Below are positions 7,903 through 15,154 of a stretch of 16,141 nucleotides of DNA, one piece after another (positions within the stretch are counted from its first letter, which is position 1; each line of letters starts with the position of its first letter). The notes under the pieces are model-generated. The model searched no databases, had not been told where the DNA came from, and saw only the letters and a program-made list of their open reading frames with translations. The position numbers and the translations under genes are program-made. Source of the stretch: an uncultured Dorea sp. (lineage in GTDB: Bacteria; Bacillota; Clostridia; Lachnospirales; Lachnospiraceae); contig NZ_CAKRAH010000059.1 in the NCBI RefSeq assembly GCF_934294775.1, forward strand, positions 1 to 16,141. The letters run 5' to 3'.

Positions 7903-8349
7903 TTACTTCATCTGACTGAGATAGCTGTTGTGATATTTGCCGGAAAATGTTACGTCTTCTCCGAACCACTCTGGTGCGGTAAAAGTATTTGCAGCTTCTT
8001 CTGTAGGAAATTCCACTTCCACCAGCATAAGCGGGGCAAGAGATCCTTCAAAAATATCAAGCTCTGCGGTCAGTTCCGGGTCAAGAGGGATCATATAACG
8101 TTTCTTCTGGATCAGACGTCCGTCAATCTTGGTGAGCATGTGTTCATAAGACTCCTGGTCGAGAGGAAGATTATATTCCTGTCGTGCCATAAGACCGGAG
8201 GATTTGTAAGTGAGTTCATATTTGTCATTGTCGCGACGGATACGTACGACCGGATTTGTGTTCAGATATCCCTGTTCCAGGATACGGCAGTGAAAGGAAT
8301 CTAAGTTGTCCGGTAATGTTTTGATTAGATATTTGCGTTCTATTTCCAT
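7903..8349 (-). CDS. CYTH-domain protein, likely inorganic triphosphatase (short triphosphate tunnel metalloenzyme)
   Basis: The 148-residue protein opens MEIERKYLI, with Glu2, Glu4 and Lys6 forming the ExExK signature of CYTH/triphosphate tunnel enzymes. Tunnel-lining charged residues follow: RIRR (36-39), YELTYK (44-49), KKRY (82-85), ELDIF (96-100), VEVEF (110-114) and Lys138. The family fold is an eight-stranded tunnel that binds a triphosphate and divalent metal. Small bacterial members mostly hydrolyse inorganic tripolyphosphate, while others act on thiamine triphosphate or make cyclic AMP. Length and motifs favour the first role, but the substrate is not proven. AAGGAG on the minus strand (plus 8359-8364) supports the start. 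It is a single-gene unit, divergent from the DJ-1 family gene. Confidence 0.88.
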   Translation of the reverse strand: MEIERKYLIKTLPDNLDSFHCRILEQGYLNTNPVVRIRRDNDKYELTYKSSGLMARQEYNLPLDQESYEHMLTKIDGRLIQKKRYMIPLDPELTAELDIFEGSLAPLMLVEVEFPTEEAANTFTAPEWFGEDVTFSGKYHNSYLSQMK

Positions 8350-8421
8350 GTGAGAATTCTCCTTTTTTGTTTTTTGTCAGAAAAGTATTCAGGATACATG
8401 AATTACTTTCTGATATCTTGC

Positions 8422-8435
8422 AGAAAGCGCTTTTT
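8422..8435. promoter_or_regulatory. cre-like palindrome (possible CcpA site)
   Basis: AGAAAGCGCTTTTT contains the perfect palindrome AAAGCGCTTT (8424-8433) and matches the symmetric catabolite-response element TGAAAGCGCTTTCA at 11 of 14 positions. It lies about 75 bases upstream of the CYTH gene start, in the divergent region. The outer bases deviate, so this is a weak call. Confidence 0.3.
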
Positions 8436-8475
8436 AGATACGCTTCAGGTTAATAGTAACATTTATGATACAACG

Positions 8476-8505
8476 GTTTACAGAAAAAGTAAACGGTGAT
8501 ATATT
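8476..8505 (+). promoter_or_regulatory. Predicted promoter of the DJ-1 family gene, with inverted repeat at the -35
   Basis: TTTACA (8478-8483), a 16-base spacer and TATATT (8500-8505) with an upstream TGA (8497-8499) form an extended -10 promoter. The -35 lies inside the inverted repeat GTTTAC (8476-8481) / GTAAAC (8489-8494), so a regulator could compete there. Transcription from about 8512 would give a leader of about 120 bases. An alternative -10, TATGAT, lies at 8589-8594 but has no matching -35. Confidence 0.45.
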
Positions 8506-8506
8506 T

Positions 8507-8530
8507 AAAATATCTATGAAAATATCTATG
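8507..8530. repeat. Perfect tandem 12-bp direct repeat downstream of the -10
   Basis: AAAATATCTATG occurs twice back to back (8507-8518 and 8519-8530) with no spacer or mismatch. It covers the predicted transcription start of the DJ-1 family gene. Tandem sites spaced about one helical turn apart are typical of cooperative regulator binding. Slipped-strand duplication is the alternative. Confidence 0.75.
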
Positions 8531-8537
8531 CAATAGC

Positions 8538-8587
8538 GTCTGTGGATTACAGTTTCGCAGACAGGAATTTTTTGAATGGAAAATTCC
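8538..8587 (+). other. Two consecutive hairpins in the leader of the DJ-1 family gene
   Basis: The first hairpin pairs GTCTGTG (8538-8544) with CGCAGAC (8556-8562), seven pairs including one G-U, around an 11-base loop. The second pairs GGAATTTT (8564-8571) exactly with AAAATTCC (8580-8587) around eight bases. If the upstream promoter is used, both lie in the 5' untranslated RNA. The second could equally be a DNA operator next to TATGAT (8589-8594). It does not match a riboswitch class I can name. Confidence 0.45.
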
Positions 8588-8631
8588 ATATGATACAGTA
8601 GGAACAGTGTGTTAGAAGGAAGGTGAAAGCT

Positions 8632-9177
8632 ATGAAAAAAGTATGTGTGTTTTTAGCAGATGGATTTGAGGAGATTGAAGGTCTGGCAGTGATTGATTTG
8701 TTGAGACGTGCGAAGATATATGTAGATACCATTTCCATTACAGATGATTATATGGTTCACGGAGCACATGGAATCAATGTGCAGACGGAGGCTTTGTTTG
8801 ATGAAGTGGATTTTTCGGAATTTGATATGGTTGTGCTTCCGGGAGGTATGCCGGGAACATTGAATCTGAATGATCATGCAGGGGTCAGACATGTAGTGAG
8901 AAAGTATGCGGATGAGGGAAGGTTTGTAGGAGCCATCTGTGCCGCACCGACGGTTCTCAGTAATCTTGGTATCCTGGATGGAAAGCATGTGACATGTTAT
9001 CCGGGTGTGATGGATCAGATCGAGGGTGCAACGCTTATCCGTACGGCAGTTGTAATCGATGGCAATATCATTACAAGCCAGGGAGCCGGAACAGCAATCG
9101 ACTTTGCATTAAAGTTGATAGAAGTACTTGAAGGTGCAGAAAAAGCAAAAGAAATAGAAGAGTCGATCGTATATTAA
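8632..9177 (+). CDS. DJ-1/PfpI family protein (deglycase/chaperone-like or amidase-like)
   Basis: The 181-residue flavodoxin-like protein belongs to the DJ-1/PfpI superfamily. The nucleophile elbow AICAAPT puts the reactive cysteine at Cys103, and GFEEIE (11-16) supplies Glu16, matching the DJ-1 residue that tunes the cysteine pKa. The conserved LPGGMPG (69-75) and SQGAGTAIDFAL (149-160) also fit the branch with human DJ-1 and bacterial YajL/ThiJ. Proposed roles include protection from reactive carbonyl or oxidative damage. The exact reaction is disputed in the literature, so no symbol is given. The start is ATG 8632, eight bases after AAGGAAGG (8616-8623). A GTG at 8623 in the same frame overlaps that site and is less likely. 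It appears to be monocistronic. Confidence 0.88.
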   Translation: MKKVCVFLADGFEEIEGLAVIDLLRRAKIYVDTISITDDYMVHGAHGINVQTEALFDEVDFSEFDMVVLPGGMPGTLNLNDHAGVRHVVRKYADEGRFVGAICAAPTVLSNLGILDGKHVTCYPGVMDQIEGATLIRTAVVIDGNIITSQGAGTAIDFALKLIEVLEGAEKAKEIEESIVY

Positions 9178-9271
9178 GTGGTTATTACAGAATTTATAAG
9201 TTATCACGACATTTATATAGGAAAAAAGCGGAAAAATACCGTATTTAGATAAAAACGGGGACTAGATATTT

Positions 9272-9296
9272 ACAGAAGTTTGTGTTATACTTCTGT
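9272..9296. promoter_or_regulatory. tig promoter with overlapping inverted repeat
   Basis: TGTTATACT (9283-9291) is an extended -10 element. It is enclosed by the perfect inverted repeat ACAGAAGT (9272-9279) / ACTTCTGT (9289-9296) with a 9-base spacer. No good -35 is seen at the right distance. The repeat covers the -10, so it is a candidate operator for the tig-clpP-clpX unit. It is not the CIRCE (HrcA) sequence, despite the same spacer length. Confidence 0.5.
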
Positions 9297-9315
9297 GGTG
9301 AATGTATTGTAGTAT

Positions 9316-9348
9316 ACCCGCTTTTTTTCCGCTACCCATGAGGCGGGT
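9316..9348 (+). other. Leader hairpin before tig
   Basis: ACCCGC (9316-9321) pairs with GCGGGT (9343-9348), enclosing a T-rich loop, and ends eight bases before the tig AGGAGG (9356-9361). The loop also holds TTTTTCCGCT (9324-9333), the exact reverse complement of 9227-9236. It may affect mRNA stability or ribosome access. Its function is inferred. Confidence 0.35.
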
Positions 9349-9370
9349 TAGAAACAGGAGGAAATAGTAA

Positions 9371-10657
9371 ATGAGTTTACAGGTAGAAAAATTAGAAAAA
9401 AACATGGCGAAACTTACTATTGAAGTTCCAGCCGATGATTTAGAAAAAGCGCTTCAGAGTGCATATATGAAGCAGAAGAATAAGATCTCTATGCCGGGAT
9501 TCCGTAAAGGAAAAGTTCCGAGACAGATGATCGAAAAAATGTATGGACCAGAGATCTTCTACGATGATGCTGCAAATGCACTGATTCCAAAGGCTTATTC
9601 TGAAGCTTATGATGAGTGCGAACTTGATATCGTTTCAAGACCAGAAATCAACATCGTACAGATCGAAAAAGGAAAATCTTTCATCTTCACAGCTGATGTT
9701 GCAACAAAACCAGAAGTAAAACTTGGCGAGTACAAGGGACTGGAAGTAGACAAAGTGTCTACACGTGTAACACAGAAAGAAGTAGAAGCTAAGATCCAGG
9801 AAGAAGCTGAGAAGAACGCAAGAGAAGTTGTAGTTACAGACCGTCCGGTAGCAGATGGTGATGAAGTAATTCTTGACTTCGAAGGATTTGTAGATGGAGA
9901 AGCATTCGAAGGTGGAAAAGGAGAAAACTATCCACTGACAATTGGTTCTGGATCATTCATTCCAGGATTCGAAGAGCAGTTAGTTGGTGCTGAAGCTGAG
10001 AAAGAAGTAGAAGTAAAAGTTACTTTCCCAGAAGATTACCATGCAGAAGAATTAAAAGGAAAAGAAGCGGTATTCAAATGCACAGTTCATGAGATCAAAG
10101 CAAAAGAACTTCCAGAGATCGATGATGAATTTGCAGCAGAAGTATCTGAATTCGATACATTAGATGAATACAAAGCTGACGTAAAAGCTAAGATTAAAGA
10201 GAACAAAGCTACAGAAGGTAAGAGAAAACAGGAAGACCAGGCTGTAGAGCAGGCTGTTAAGAATGCAGAATATGAGATTCCACAGCCAATGATCGAGACA
10301 CAGACAACTCAGATGGTTGAAGATTTCGCACAGAGAATCCAGTCTCAGGGAATCACTCTTGAGCAGTACTTCCAGTTTACTGGACTTACAGCTGAGAAGA
10401 TGATGGAAGATATGAAACCACAGGCAATCAAGAGAATTGAGACACGTCTTGTTCTCGAGGCAATTGCAAAAGCTGAGAATATCGAAATCTCTGATGAAAA
10501 ATTAGATGAAGAACTCGCTAAGATGGCAGAATCTTACAACATGGAAGTTGAAAAACTCAAAGAATTCATGGGTGAGAACGAGAAAAAACAGATGAAGGAA
10601 GATCTGGCAGTTCAGGAAGCTGTTACATTCCTTGTAGAAAATGCAGTAGAGAAATAA
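9371..10657 (+). CDS. tig: Trigger factor (ribosome-bound chaperone and prolyl isomerase)
   Basis: Trigger factor docks at the ribosome exit tunnel and protects nascent chains. The 428-residue protein has the N-terminal ribosome-binding domain with the signature GFRKGKVP (43-50), an FKBP-type peptidyl-prolyl isomerase domain at about 155-245 including IGSGSFIPGFEEQL (191-204), and a long helical, Glu/Lys-rich C-terminal chaperone arm. AGGAGG at 9356-9361 is nine bases before the ATG. Proline is encoded mostly by CCA here, while secA and lon favour CCG, consistent with high expression. clpP follows after 38 bases, the conserved order in which chaperone and protease are co-expressed. Confidence 0.98.
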   Translation: MSLQVEKLEKNMAKLTIEVPADDLEKALQSAYMKQKNKISMPGFRKGKVPRQMIEKMYGPEIFYDDAANALIPKAYSEAYDECELDIVSRPEINIVQIEKGKSFIFTADVATKPEVKLGEYKGLEVDKVSTRVTQKEVEAKIQEEAEKNAREVVVTDRPVADGDEVILDFEGFVDGEAFEGGKGENYPLTIGSGSFIPGFEEQLVGAEAEKEVEVKVTFPEDYHAEELKGKEAVFKCTVHEIKAKELPEIDDEFAAEVSEFDTLDEYKADVKAKIKENKATEGKRKQEDQAVEQAVKNAEYEIPQPMIETQTTQMVEDFAQRIQSQGITLEQYFQFTGLTAEKMMEDMKPQAIKRIETRLVLEAIAKAENIEISDEKLDEELAKMAESYNMEVEKLKEFMGENEKKQMKEDLAVQEAVTFLVENAVEK

Positions 10658-10695
10658 GAACGTCAGATAACATAGTATAGTCAGGAGGCATATAC

Positions 10696-11277
10696 ATGAG
10701 TTTAGTACCTTATGTCATTGAACAGACAAGCCGTGGAGAACGTTCTTACGACATCTATTCAAGATTATTGAAAGACAGAATTATATTTCTTGGGGAAGAA
10801 GTTACAGATGCATCGGCAAGCGTGATCGTTGCACAGCTTCTGTTTCTGGAGGCGGAAGATCCGGAAAAGGATATCCATCTGTACATCAACAGCCCGGGAG
10901 GCTCTGTAACAGCCGGAATGGCAATTTATGATACCATGCAGTATATCAAATGCGATATTGAAACTATCTGTATCGGCATGGCTGCAAGTATGGGCTCATT
11001 CCTTCTTACAGGTGGAACAAAGGGCAAGAGACTTGCACTTCCAAACTCTGAGATTATGATCCATCAGCCACTTGGTGGAGCTCAGGGACAGGCAACAGAG
11101 ATTCAGATCGCAGCAGATCATATCTTAAAGACCCGTCAGAAACTGAATCAGATTCTGGCAGAAAATACAGGACAGCCATTAGAGGTGATCAATGCAGATA
11201 CAGAAAGAGATAATTTCATGACTGCAGAAGAAGCAAAAGCATATGGTCTGATTGACGAAGTCATCAAGAGCCGCTAA
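10696..11277 (+). CDS. clpP: ATP-dependent Clp protease proteolytic subunit ClpP
   Basis: ClpP is a serine peptidase that assembles as two stacked heptameric rings and degrades proteins fed by ClpX or ClpC. The 193-residue protein is standard length. The catalytic triad is Ser98 in GMAASMGS (94-101), His123 in MIHQPLGG (121-128) and Asp172 in ERDNFM (170-175). INSPGG (64-69) forms the oxyanion region. AGGAGG at 10683-10688 lies seven bases before the ATG. It lies 26 bases ahead of clpX and is probably co-transcribed with tig and clpX. No propeptide longer than a few residues is evident. Confidence 0.98.
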   Translation: MSLVPYVIEQTSRGERSYDIYSRLLKDRIIFLGEEVTDASASVIVAQLLFLEAEDPEKDIHLYINSPGGSVTAGMAIYDTMQYIKCDIETICIGMAASMGSFLLTGGTKGKRLALPNSEIMIHQPLGGAQGQATEIQIAADHILKTRQKLNQILAENTGQPLEVINADTERDNFMTAEEAKAYGLIDEVIKSR

Positions 11278-11303
11278 GGTCGTCCTTAGACGAGGTGAAG
11301 AGT

Positions 11304-12563
11304 ATGGTAGGAAAGAACGATGATCAGGTAAGATGCTCGTTCTGTAACAAGACGCAGAATCAGGTTCGAAAACTGATCGCAGGACCGAATGGTGCATATA
11401 TCTGTGATGAGTGTGTAGATGTCTGCGCAGAGATTATAGAAGAAGAATTTGAATACGAGAACGGAAGAGAATGGAATCCGTTCTCGGATATCAATCTTTT
11501 AAAGCCGGAAGAGATCAAAAAATTCCTGGATGAATATGTAATCGGTCAGGATGAGGCTAAAAAAGTATTGTCGGTAGCCGTATACAATCATTATAAGAGA
11601 GTGATGTCCGGAAAAGACATGGGAGTAGAGCTTGGAAAGAGTAATATTCTTATGCTTGGACCTACAGGATGTGGTAAGACACTTCTTGCGCAGACTCTTG
11701 CAAAAATTCTGGGAGTGCCATTTGCAATTGCTGATGCGACAGCATTGACAGAGGCCGGATATGTCGGAGAGGATGTTGAGAACATTCTTCTGAAGATTAT
11801 CCAGGCTGCAGATGGAGATATCGAACGTGCAGAGTACGGAATCATCTATATCGATGAGATTGACAAGATTACACGTAAGTCTGAGAATCCTTCAATCACA
11901 AGAGATGTATCCGGTGAGGGTGTACAGCAGGCGCTTCTTAAGATTGTTGAGGGAACGGTTGCAAATGTACCTCCGCAGGGAGGAAGAAAGCATCCACACC
12001 AGGAGATGATACAGATCGATACAACAAATATTTTATTTATCTGTGGTGGTGCGTTTGAAGGGATTGAAAAGATCGTTGAAAAACGTATTGATCAGAAATC
12101 AATCGGATTCAATGCGGAGATCGCACAGAAGCATGAAGACGATGTAGACAGACTGCTTCAGCAGATTTTACCACAGGATCTTGTAAAATTTGGTCTGATT
12201 CCGGAACTTGTAGGACGTGTGCCGGTAACGGTAGCATTAGAGATGCTGGATAAAGATGCACTGGTGAAGATTCTTACAGAACCGAAGAATGCATTGACCA
12301 AACAGTATCAGAAGATGCTGGAGCTGGACGGCGTTCAGCTTACATTTGATGATAAAGCACTGGAAGCAATTGCAGAGACTTCTCTGAAGAGAAAAACAGG
12401 AGCCAGAGGTCTGCGTGCAATTATGGAAAGTATCATGATGGATATCATGTATAAAGCACCATCCGATGAGACATTGAAATCGTGCCGCATCACAGAGGAT
12501 GTTGTAAAAGGAACCGGAGAGCCGATATGTGAACATGAAGAGGCTGCTTCGGAAAGTGCATAA
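11304..12563 (+). CDS. clpX: ATP-dependent Clp protease unfoldase subunit ClpX
   Basis: ClpX unfolds tagged substrates and threads them into ClpP. The 419-residue protein has a C4 zinc-binding domain (Cys11, Cys14, Cys34, Cys37), Walker A GPTGCGKT (119-126), pore loop GYVGED (152-157), Walker B YIDEID (182-187), the second pore motif RKH (228-230) and the ClpP-docking IGF loop (267-269). These show a full AAA+ machine able to partner the ClpP next to it. The start is ATG 11304 with GAGGTGA at 11292-11298. An in-frame GTG at 11295 lies inside that ribosome binding site and is rejected. Confidence 0.98.
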   Translation: MVGKNDDQVRCSFCNKTQNQVRKLIAGPNGAYICDECVDVCAEIIEEEFEYENGREWNPFSDINLLKPEEIKKFLDEYVIGQDEAKKVLSVAVYNHYKRVMSGKDMGVELGKSNILMLGPTGCGKTLLAQTLAKILGVPFAIADATALTEAGYVGEDVENILLKIIQAADGDIERAEYGIIYIDEIDKITRKSENPSITRDVSGEGVQQALLKIVEGTVANVPPQGGRKHPHQEMIQIDTTNILFICGGAFEGIEKIVEKRIDQKSIGFNAEIAQKHEDDVDRLLQQILPQDLVKFGLIPELVGRVPVTVALEMLDKDALVKILTEPKNALTKQYQKMLELDGVQLTFDDKALEAIAETSLKRKTGARGLRAIMESIMMDIMYKAPSDETLKSCRITEDVVKGTGEPICEHEEAASESA

Positions 12564-12575
12564 AGAAATTAAGGA

Positions 12576-12613
12576 CGGCGGGTGCGAAGAAATATTGTAC
12601 CCGCTGATTTTAT
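12576..12613 (+). terminator. Probable intrinsic terminator after clpX
   Basis: A hairpin of about 12 pairs with several G-U pairs and the GC core GCGGGT (12578-12583) / ACCCGC (12599-12604) is followed by ATTTTAT. It begins 12 bases after the clpX stop. The T-run is short, so termination may be partial and lon may receive some read-through. Confidence 0.5.
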
Positions 12614-12627
12614 CGCAAGCGTTCGAA

Positions 12628-12744
12628 GGAAGCTGCCAGTTGTGAAAGCAGCCACAAGGAACTGCCAGTTGTCAAAAACATCTGTAAGGAGCTGCCAGTG
12701 GCAGATTCTGTAGGTGGCAGATCCTGTAGGTGGCGGGTTCTTTA
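12628..12744. repeat. Degenerate repeat array between clpX and lon
   Basis: Five back-to-back units each start with GG and end near TGTA/TTTA/ACAA: 12628-12657 (30 bp), 12658-12687 (30 bp), 12688-12712 (25 bp), 12713-12728 (16 bp) and 12729-12744 (16 bp). Units 1-3 share GGARCTGCCAGT-like cores. Units 4-5 share GGTGGC(A/G)G(A/G)T. At the junction CTGCCA-G-TGGCAG (12692-12704) is a perfect inverted repeat, so the core switches orientation there. The RNA could form several alternative stems. Units are too short and uneven for a CRISPR array. Confidence 0.7.
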
Positions 12745-12778
12745 GATACAGTAAGCTGATGAACAGGAGTGTAAATAT

Positions 12779-15109
12779 ATGATAGGAGAAATGTATACTT
12801 TGCCAATGGTGGCACTGCGTGGACTTACGATACTGCCAGAAGAAGTCAGACATTTTGACGTAAGCAGGGAAAAGTCACTGTTAGCCATTGAGGAAGCAGT
12901 AAAAAATGGCCAGAAGTTATTCGTCAGTGCACAGAAGGATCTGGAAATAGAAGAGCCTGGTGCTGAGGATGTCTATCTGGTGGGCTGCGTGGTTACCATA
13001 CGGCAGGTTGTAAAATTACCAAAGCAAATGAGCCGCGTGCTGGTGTCCGGTGAGGCAAGAGCAAGTCTTGTAAGGCTGGATACAGAAGTTCCATATCTTC
13101 AGGCAACGGTAGTAGAATTGCCGGATGATGAAGAAGTGGAAGAAGAAAGAACAGAAGAAAGCCCGATGAATCTGGAAGCAATGCTGAGAGGATTGCAGGA
13201 TGTATTCAAAGAATATCTGTTAAAGAATCCAAAGCTTTCGAAAGAACTTGGAATGCAGGTAGATATGATCCATGATCTGAAGAAGCTTGTAGATGTCATT
13301 GGTGCGAATATGCCATTTTCATTTGAAGATGCGCAGGAATTACTGGAAGAGACAAATCTTATGAAGCGGTATGAACTGCTGGTTTACAAGATTGTAAATG
13401 AGATTCAGGCCCAGAAGGTAAAAGAAGAGATTCAAAGCAAAGTCAGGGAACGTGTAGATAAAAACCAGCGGGAATATATCCTGCGTGAAGAGATGAAGCT
13501 GATCCGCGAAGAACTGGGGGATGACAATACCCTGTCTGATGCGGATGAATTCCAGGCGGCTTCCGATGCATTGAAAGCTACAAAAGAAGTAAAAGAAAAA
13601 CTGAACAAAGAGATCAAGAGATTCCGCAATTCTATGAATTCCCCGGCTGAGGTTGGCGTAATACGCACATATATCGAGACGATGCTGGAAATGCCGTGGG
13701 ATAAGACTTGTAAAGAGCATAAAGATATTGCATTTGCCAGAAAAGTACTGGATGAAGATCATTATGGTCTTGAAAAGGTAAAAGAAAGAGTATTGGAATA
13801 TCTGGCAGTACGTGCCCTGACCAGGAAAGGGGAAGCGCCGATCATCTGTCTGGTGGGACCTCCGGGAACCGGTAAGACATCGATTGCAAAATCACTTTCC
13901 AGGGCATTGAAGAAGCCATATGTCAGAATTTCACTTGGCGGAGTCCGTGATGAGGCAGAAATCCGTGGTCATAGAAAGACCTATGTAGGGGCAATGCCTG
14001 GAAGAATTGCAAAGGGAATGAAACAGGCCGGCGTAAAGAATCCGCTGATGCTTCTGGATGAGATTGATAAAGTCAGCAATGATTACAAAGGAGATACATT
14101 TTCTGCCCTTCTGGAAGTATTAGACGGCGAGCAGAATAATAAATTTGTAGATCATTATCTGGAAGTTCCGATGGATCTTTCGGAAGTGTTGTTTATCACG
14201 ACAGCCAACAGTCTGCAGACGATTCCAAGACCACTTCTGGACCGTATGGAAGTGATTGAAGTTACGAGTTATACAGAAAATGAAAAACTGCATATCGCAC
14301 AGGAGCATCTGGTGCCAAAACAGATTGAAAAGCATGGATTAAAGCAGGAACAGCTTACAATCAGTAAGAATGCAATCTGGAAAATGGCAAGAAACTATAC
14401 GAAGGAAGCCGGAGTCAGACAGCTGGAGAGAAAAATCGGTGATATCTGCAGAAAGGCTGCAATGGAAATTCTCGAAAAGAAGAAAAAATCTGTACATGTG
14501 ACAGAACGCAATCTGGAACATTATCTTGGAAAAGAACTGTACAGCTATCAGATGGCAAACGAAGAGGATGAAGTAGGTATTGTACGTGGACTTGCATGGA
14601 CAAGTGTCGGTGGTGATACACTTCAGATTGAAGTAAATGTAATGCCGGGAGAAGGAGAAATCCTTCTGACAGGACAGCTTGGAGATGTAATGAAGGAATC
14701 TGCAAGAACCGGAATCAGTTATATCCGTTCGGTAAGCAAAGAGCATGAGATTGCGGAAGATTTCTTTAAAAAACACGACATACATATCCATATTCCGGAA
14801 GGTGCAGTTCCAAAGGACGGTCCATCAGCCGGTATTACAATGGCAACAGCGATCATGTCGGCAGTAACAGGAAGAAAAGTCCGTGCAGATCTGGCAATGA
14901 CAGGTGAGATTACACTTCGCGGAAGAGTACTTCCAATCGGTGGTCTGAAAGAAAAGCTGCTTGCTGCAAAAAATGCGGGAATTAAGACGGTGCTTGTCCC
15001 GGTTAAGAATGAAAGAGACGTAGAAGAAATTTCTACCGAGATAACCAAAGGTCTGGAAATCAAATTTGTAACACACATGGATGAAGTGCTGAAAGAAGCA
15101 CTGATATAG
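12779..15109 (+). CDS. lon: ATP-dependent protease Lon (LonA)
   Basis: Lon is a single-chain AAA+ protease that degrades misfolded and short-lived regulatory proteins in the cytoplasm. The 776-residue protein has the N-terminal substrate-binding LON domain (LPMVALRGLTILPEEV from residue 8), a helical linker, Walker A GPPGTGKT (360-367), Walker B LMLLDEIDK, and a C-terminal peptidase domain. The Ser-Lys dyad is Ser683 in PKDGPSAG and Lys726 in GGLKEK, 43 residues apart as in E. coli Lon. There is no membrane segment, so it is LonA and not LonB. AGGAG at 12765-12769 is nine bases before ATG 12779. It probably has its own promoter in or near the repeat array, though none is clear. ysxC starts 45 bases downstream. 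Confidence 0.97.
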   Translation: MIGEMYTLPMVALRGLTILPEEVRHFDVSREKSLLAIEEAVKNGQKLFVSAQKDLEIEEPGAEDVYLVGCVVTIRQVVKLPKQMSRVLVSGEARASLVRLDTEVPYLQATVVELPDDEEVEEERTEESPMNLEAMLRGLQDVFKEYLLKNPKLSKELGMQVDMIHDLKKLVDVIGANMPFSFEDAQELLEETNLMKRYELLVYKIVNEIQAQKVKEEIQSKVRERVDKNQREYILREEMKLIREELGDDNTLSDADEFQAASDALKATKEVKEKLNKEIKRFRNSMNSPAEVGVIRTYIETMLEMPWDKTCKEHKDIAFARKVLDEDHYGLEKVKERVLEYLAVRALTRKGEAPIICLVGPPGTGKTSIAKSLSRALKKPYVRISLGGVRDEAEIRGHRKTYVGAMPGRIAKGMKQAGVKNPLMLLDEIDKVSNDYKGDTFSALLEVLDGEQNNKFVDHYLEVPMDLSEVLFITTANSLQTIPRPLLDRMEVIEVTSYTENEKLHIAQEHLVPKQIEKHGLKQEQLTISKNAIWKMARNYTKEAGVRQLERKIGDICRKAAMEILEKKKKSVHVTERNLEHYLGKELYSYQMANEEDEVGIVRGLAWTSVGGDTLQIEVNVMPGEGEILLTGQLGDVMKESARTGISYIRSVSKEHEIAEDFFKKHDIHIHIPEGAVPKDGPSAGITMATAIMSAVTGRKVRADLAMTGEITLRGRVLPIGGLKEKLLAAKNAGIKTVLVPVKNERDVEEISTEITKGLEIKFVTHMDEVLKEALI

Positions 15110-15154
15110 TCAGATCTTCTGGCAGAGGTCAGGAGATGAATAAAAGGAGACAAT

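Noticed and set aside
9272..9296. CIRCE (HrcA) operator
   Set aside because: The 9-base spacer fits, but the arms (ACAGAAGT/ACTTCTGT) do not resemble TTAGCACTC/GAGTGCTAA.
11295..11303. GTG 11295 as the clpX start
   Set aside because: It overlaps the GAGGTGA ribosome binding site that serves ATG 11304.
12628..12744. CRISPR array
   Set aside because: Units are unequal (30, 30, 25, 16, 16 bp), contiguous and degenerate, with no constant repeat/unique spacer alternation and no cas genes.
12569..12853. 94-codon minus-strand ORF over the clpX-lon repeat array
   Set aside because: It runs into the lon start and its sequence is a by-product of the repeats. No family features are seen.
13340..13762. 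140-codon minus-strand ORF inside lon
   Set aside because: It is antisense to the conserved Lon linker and is aromatic-rich shadow sequence.
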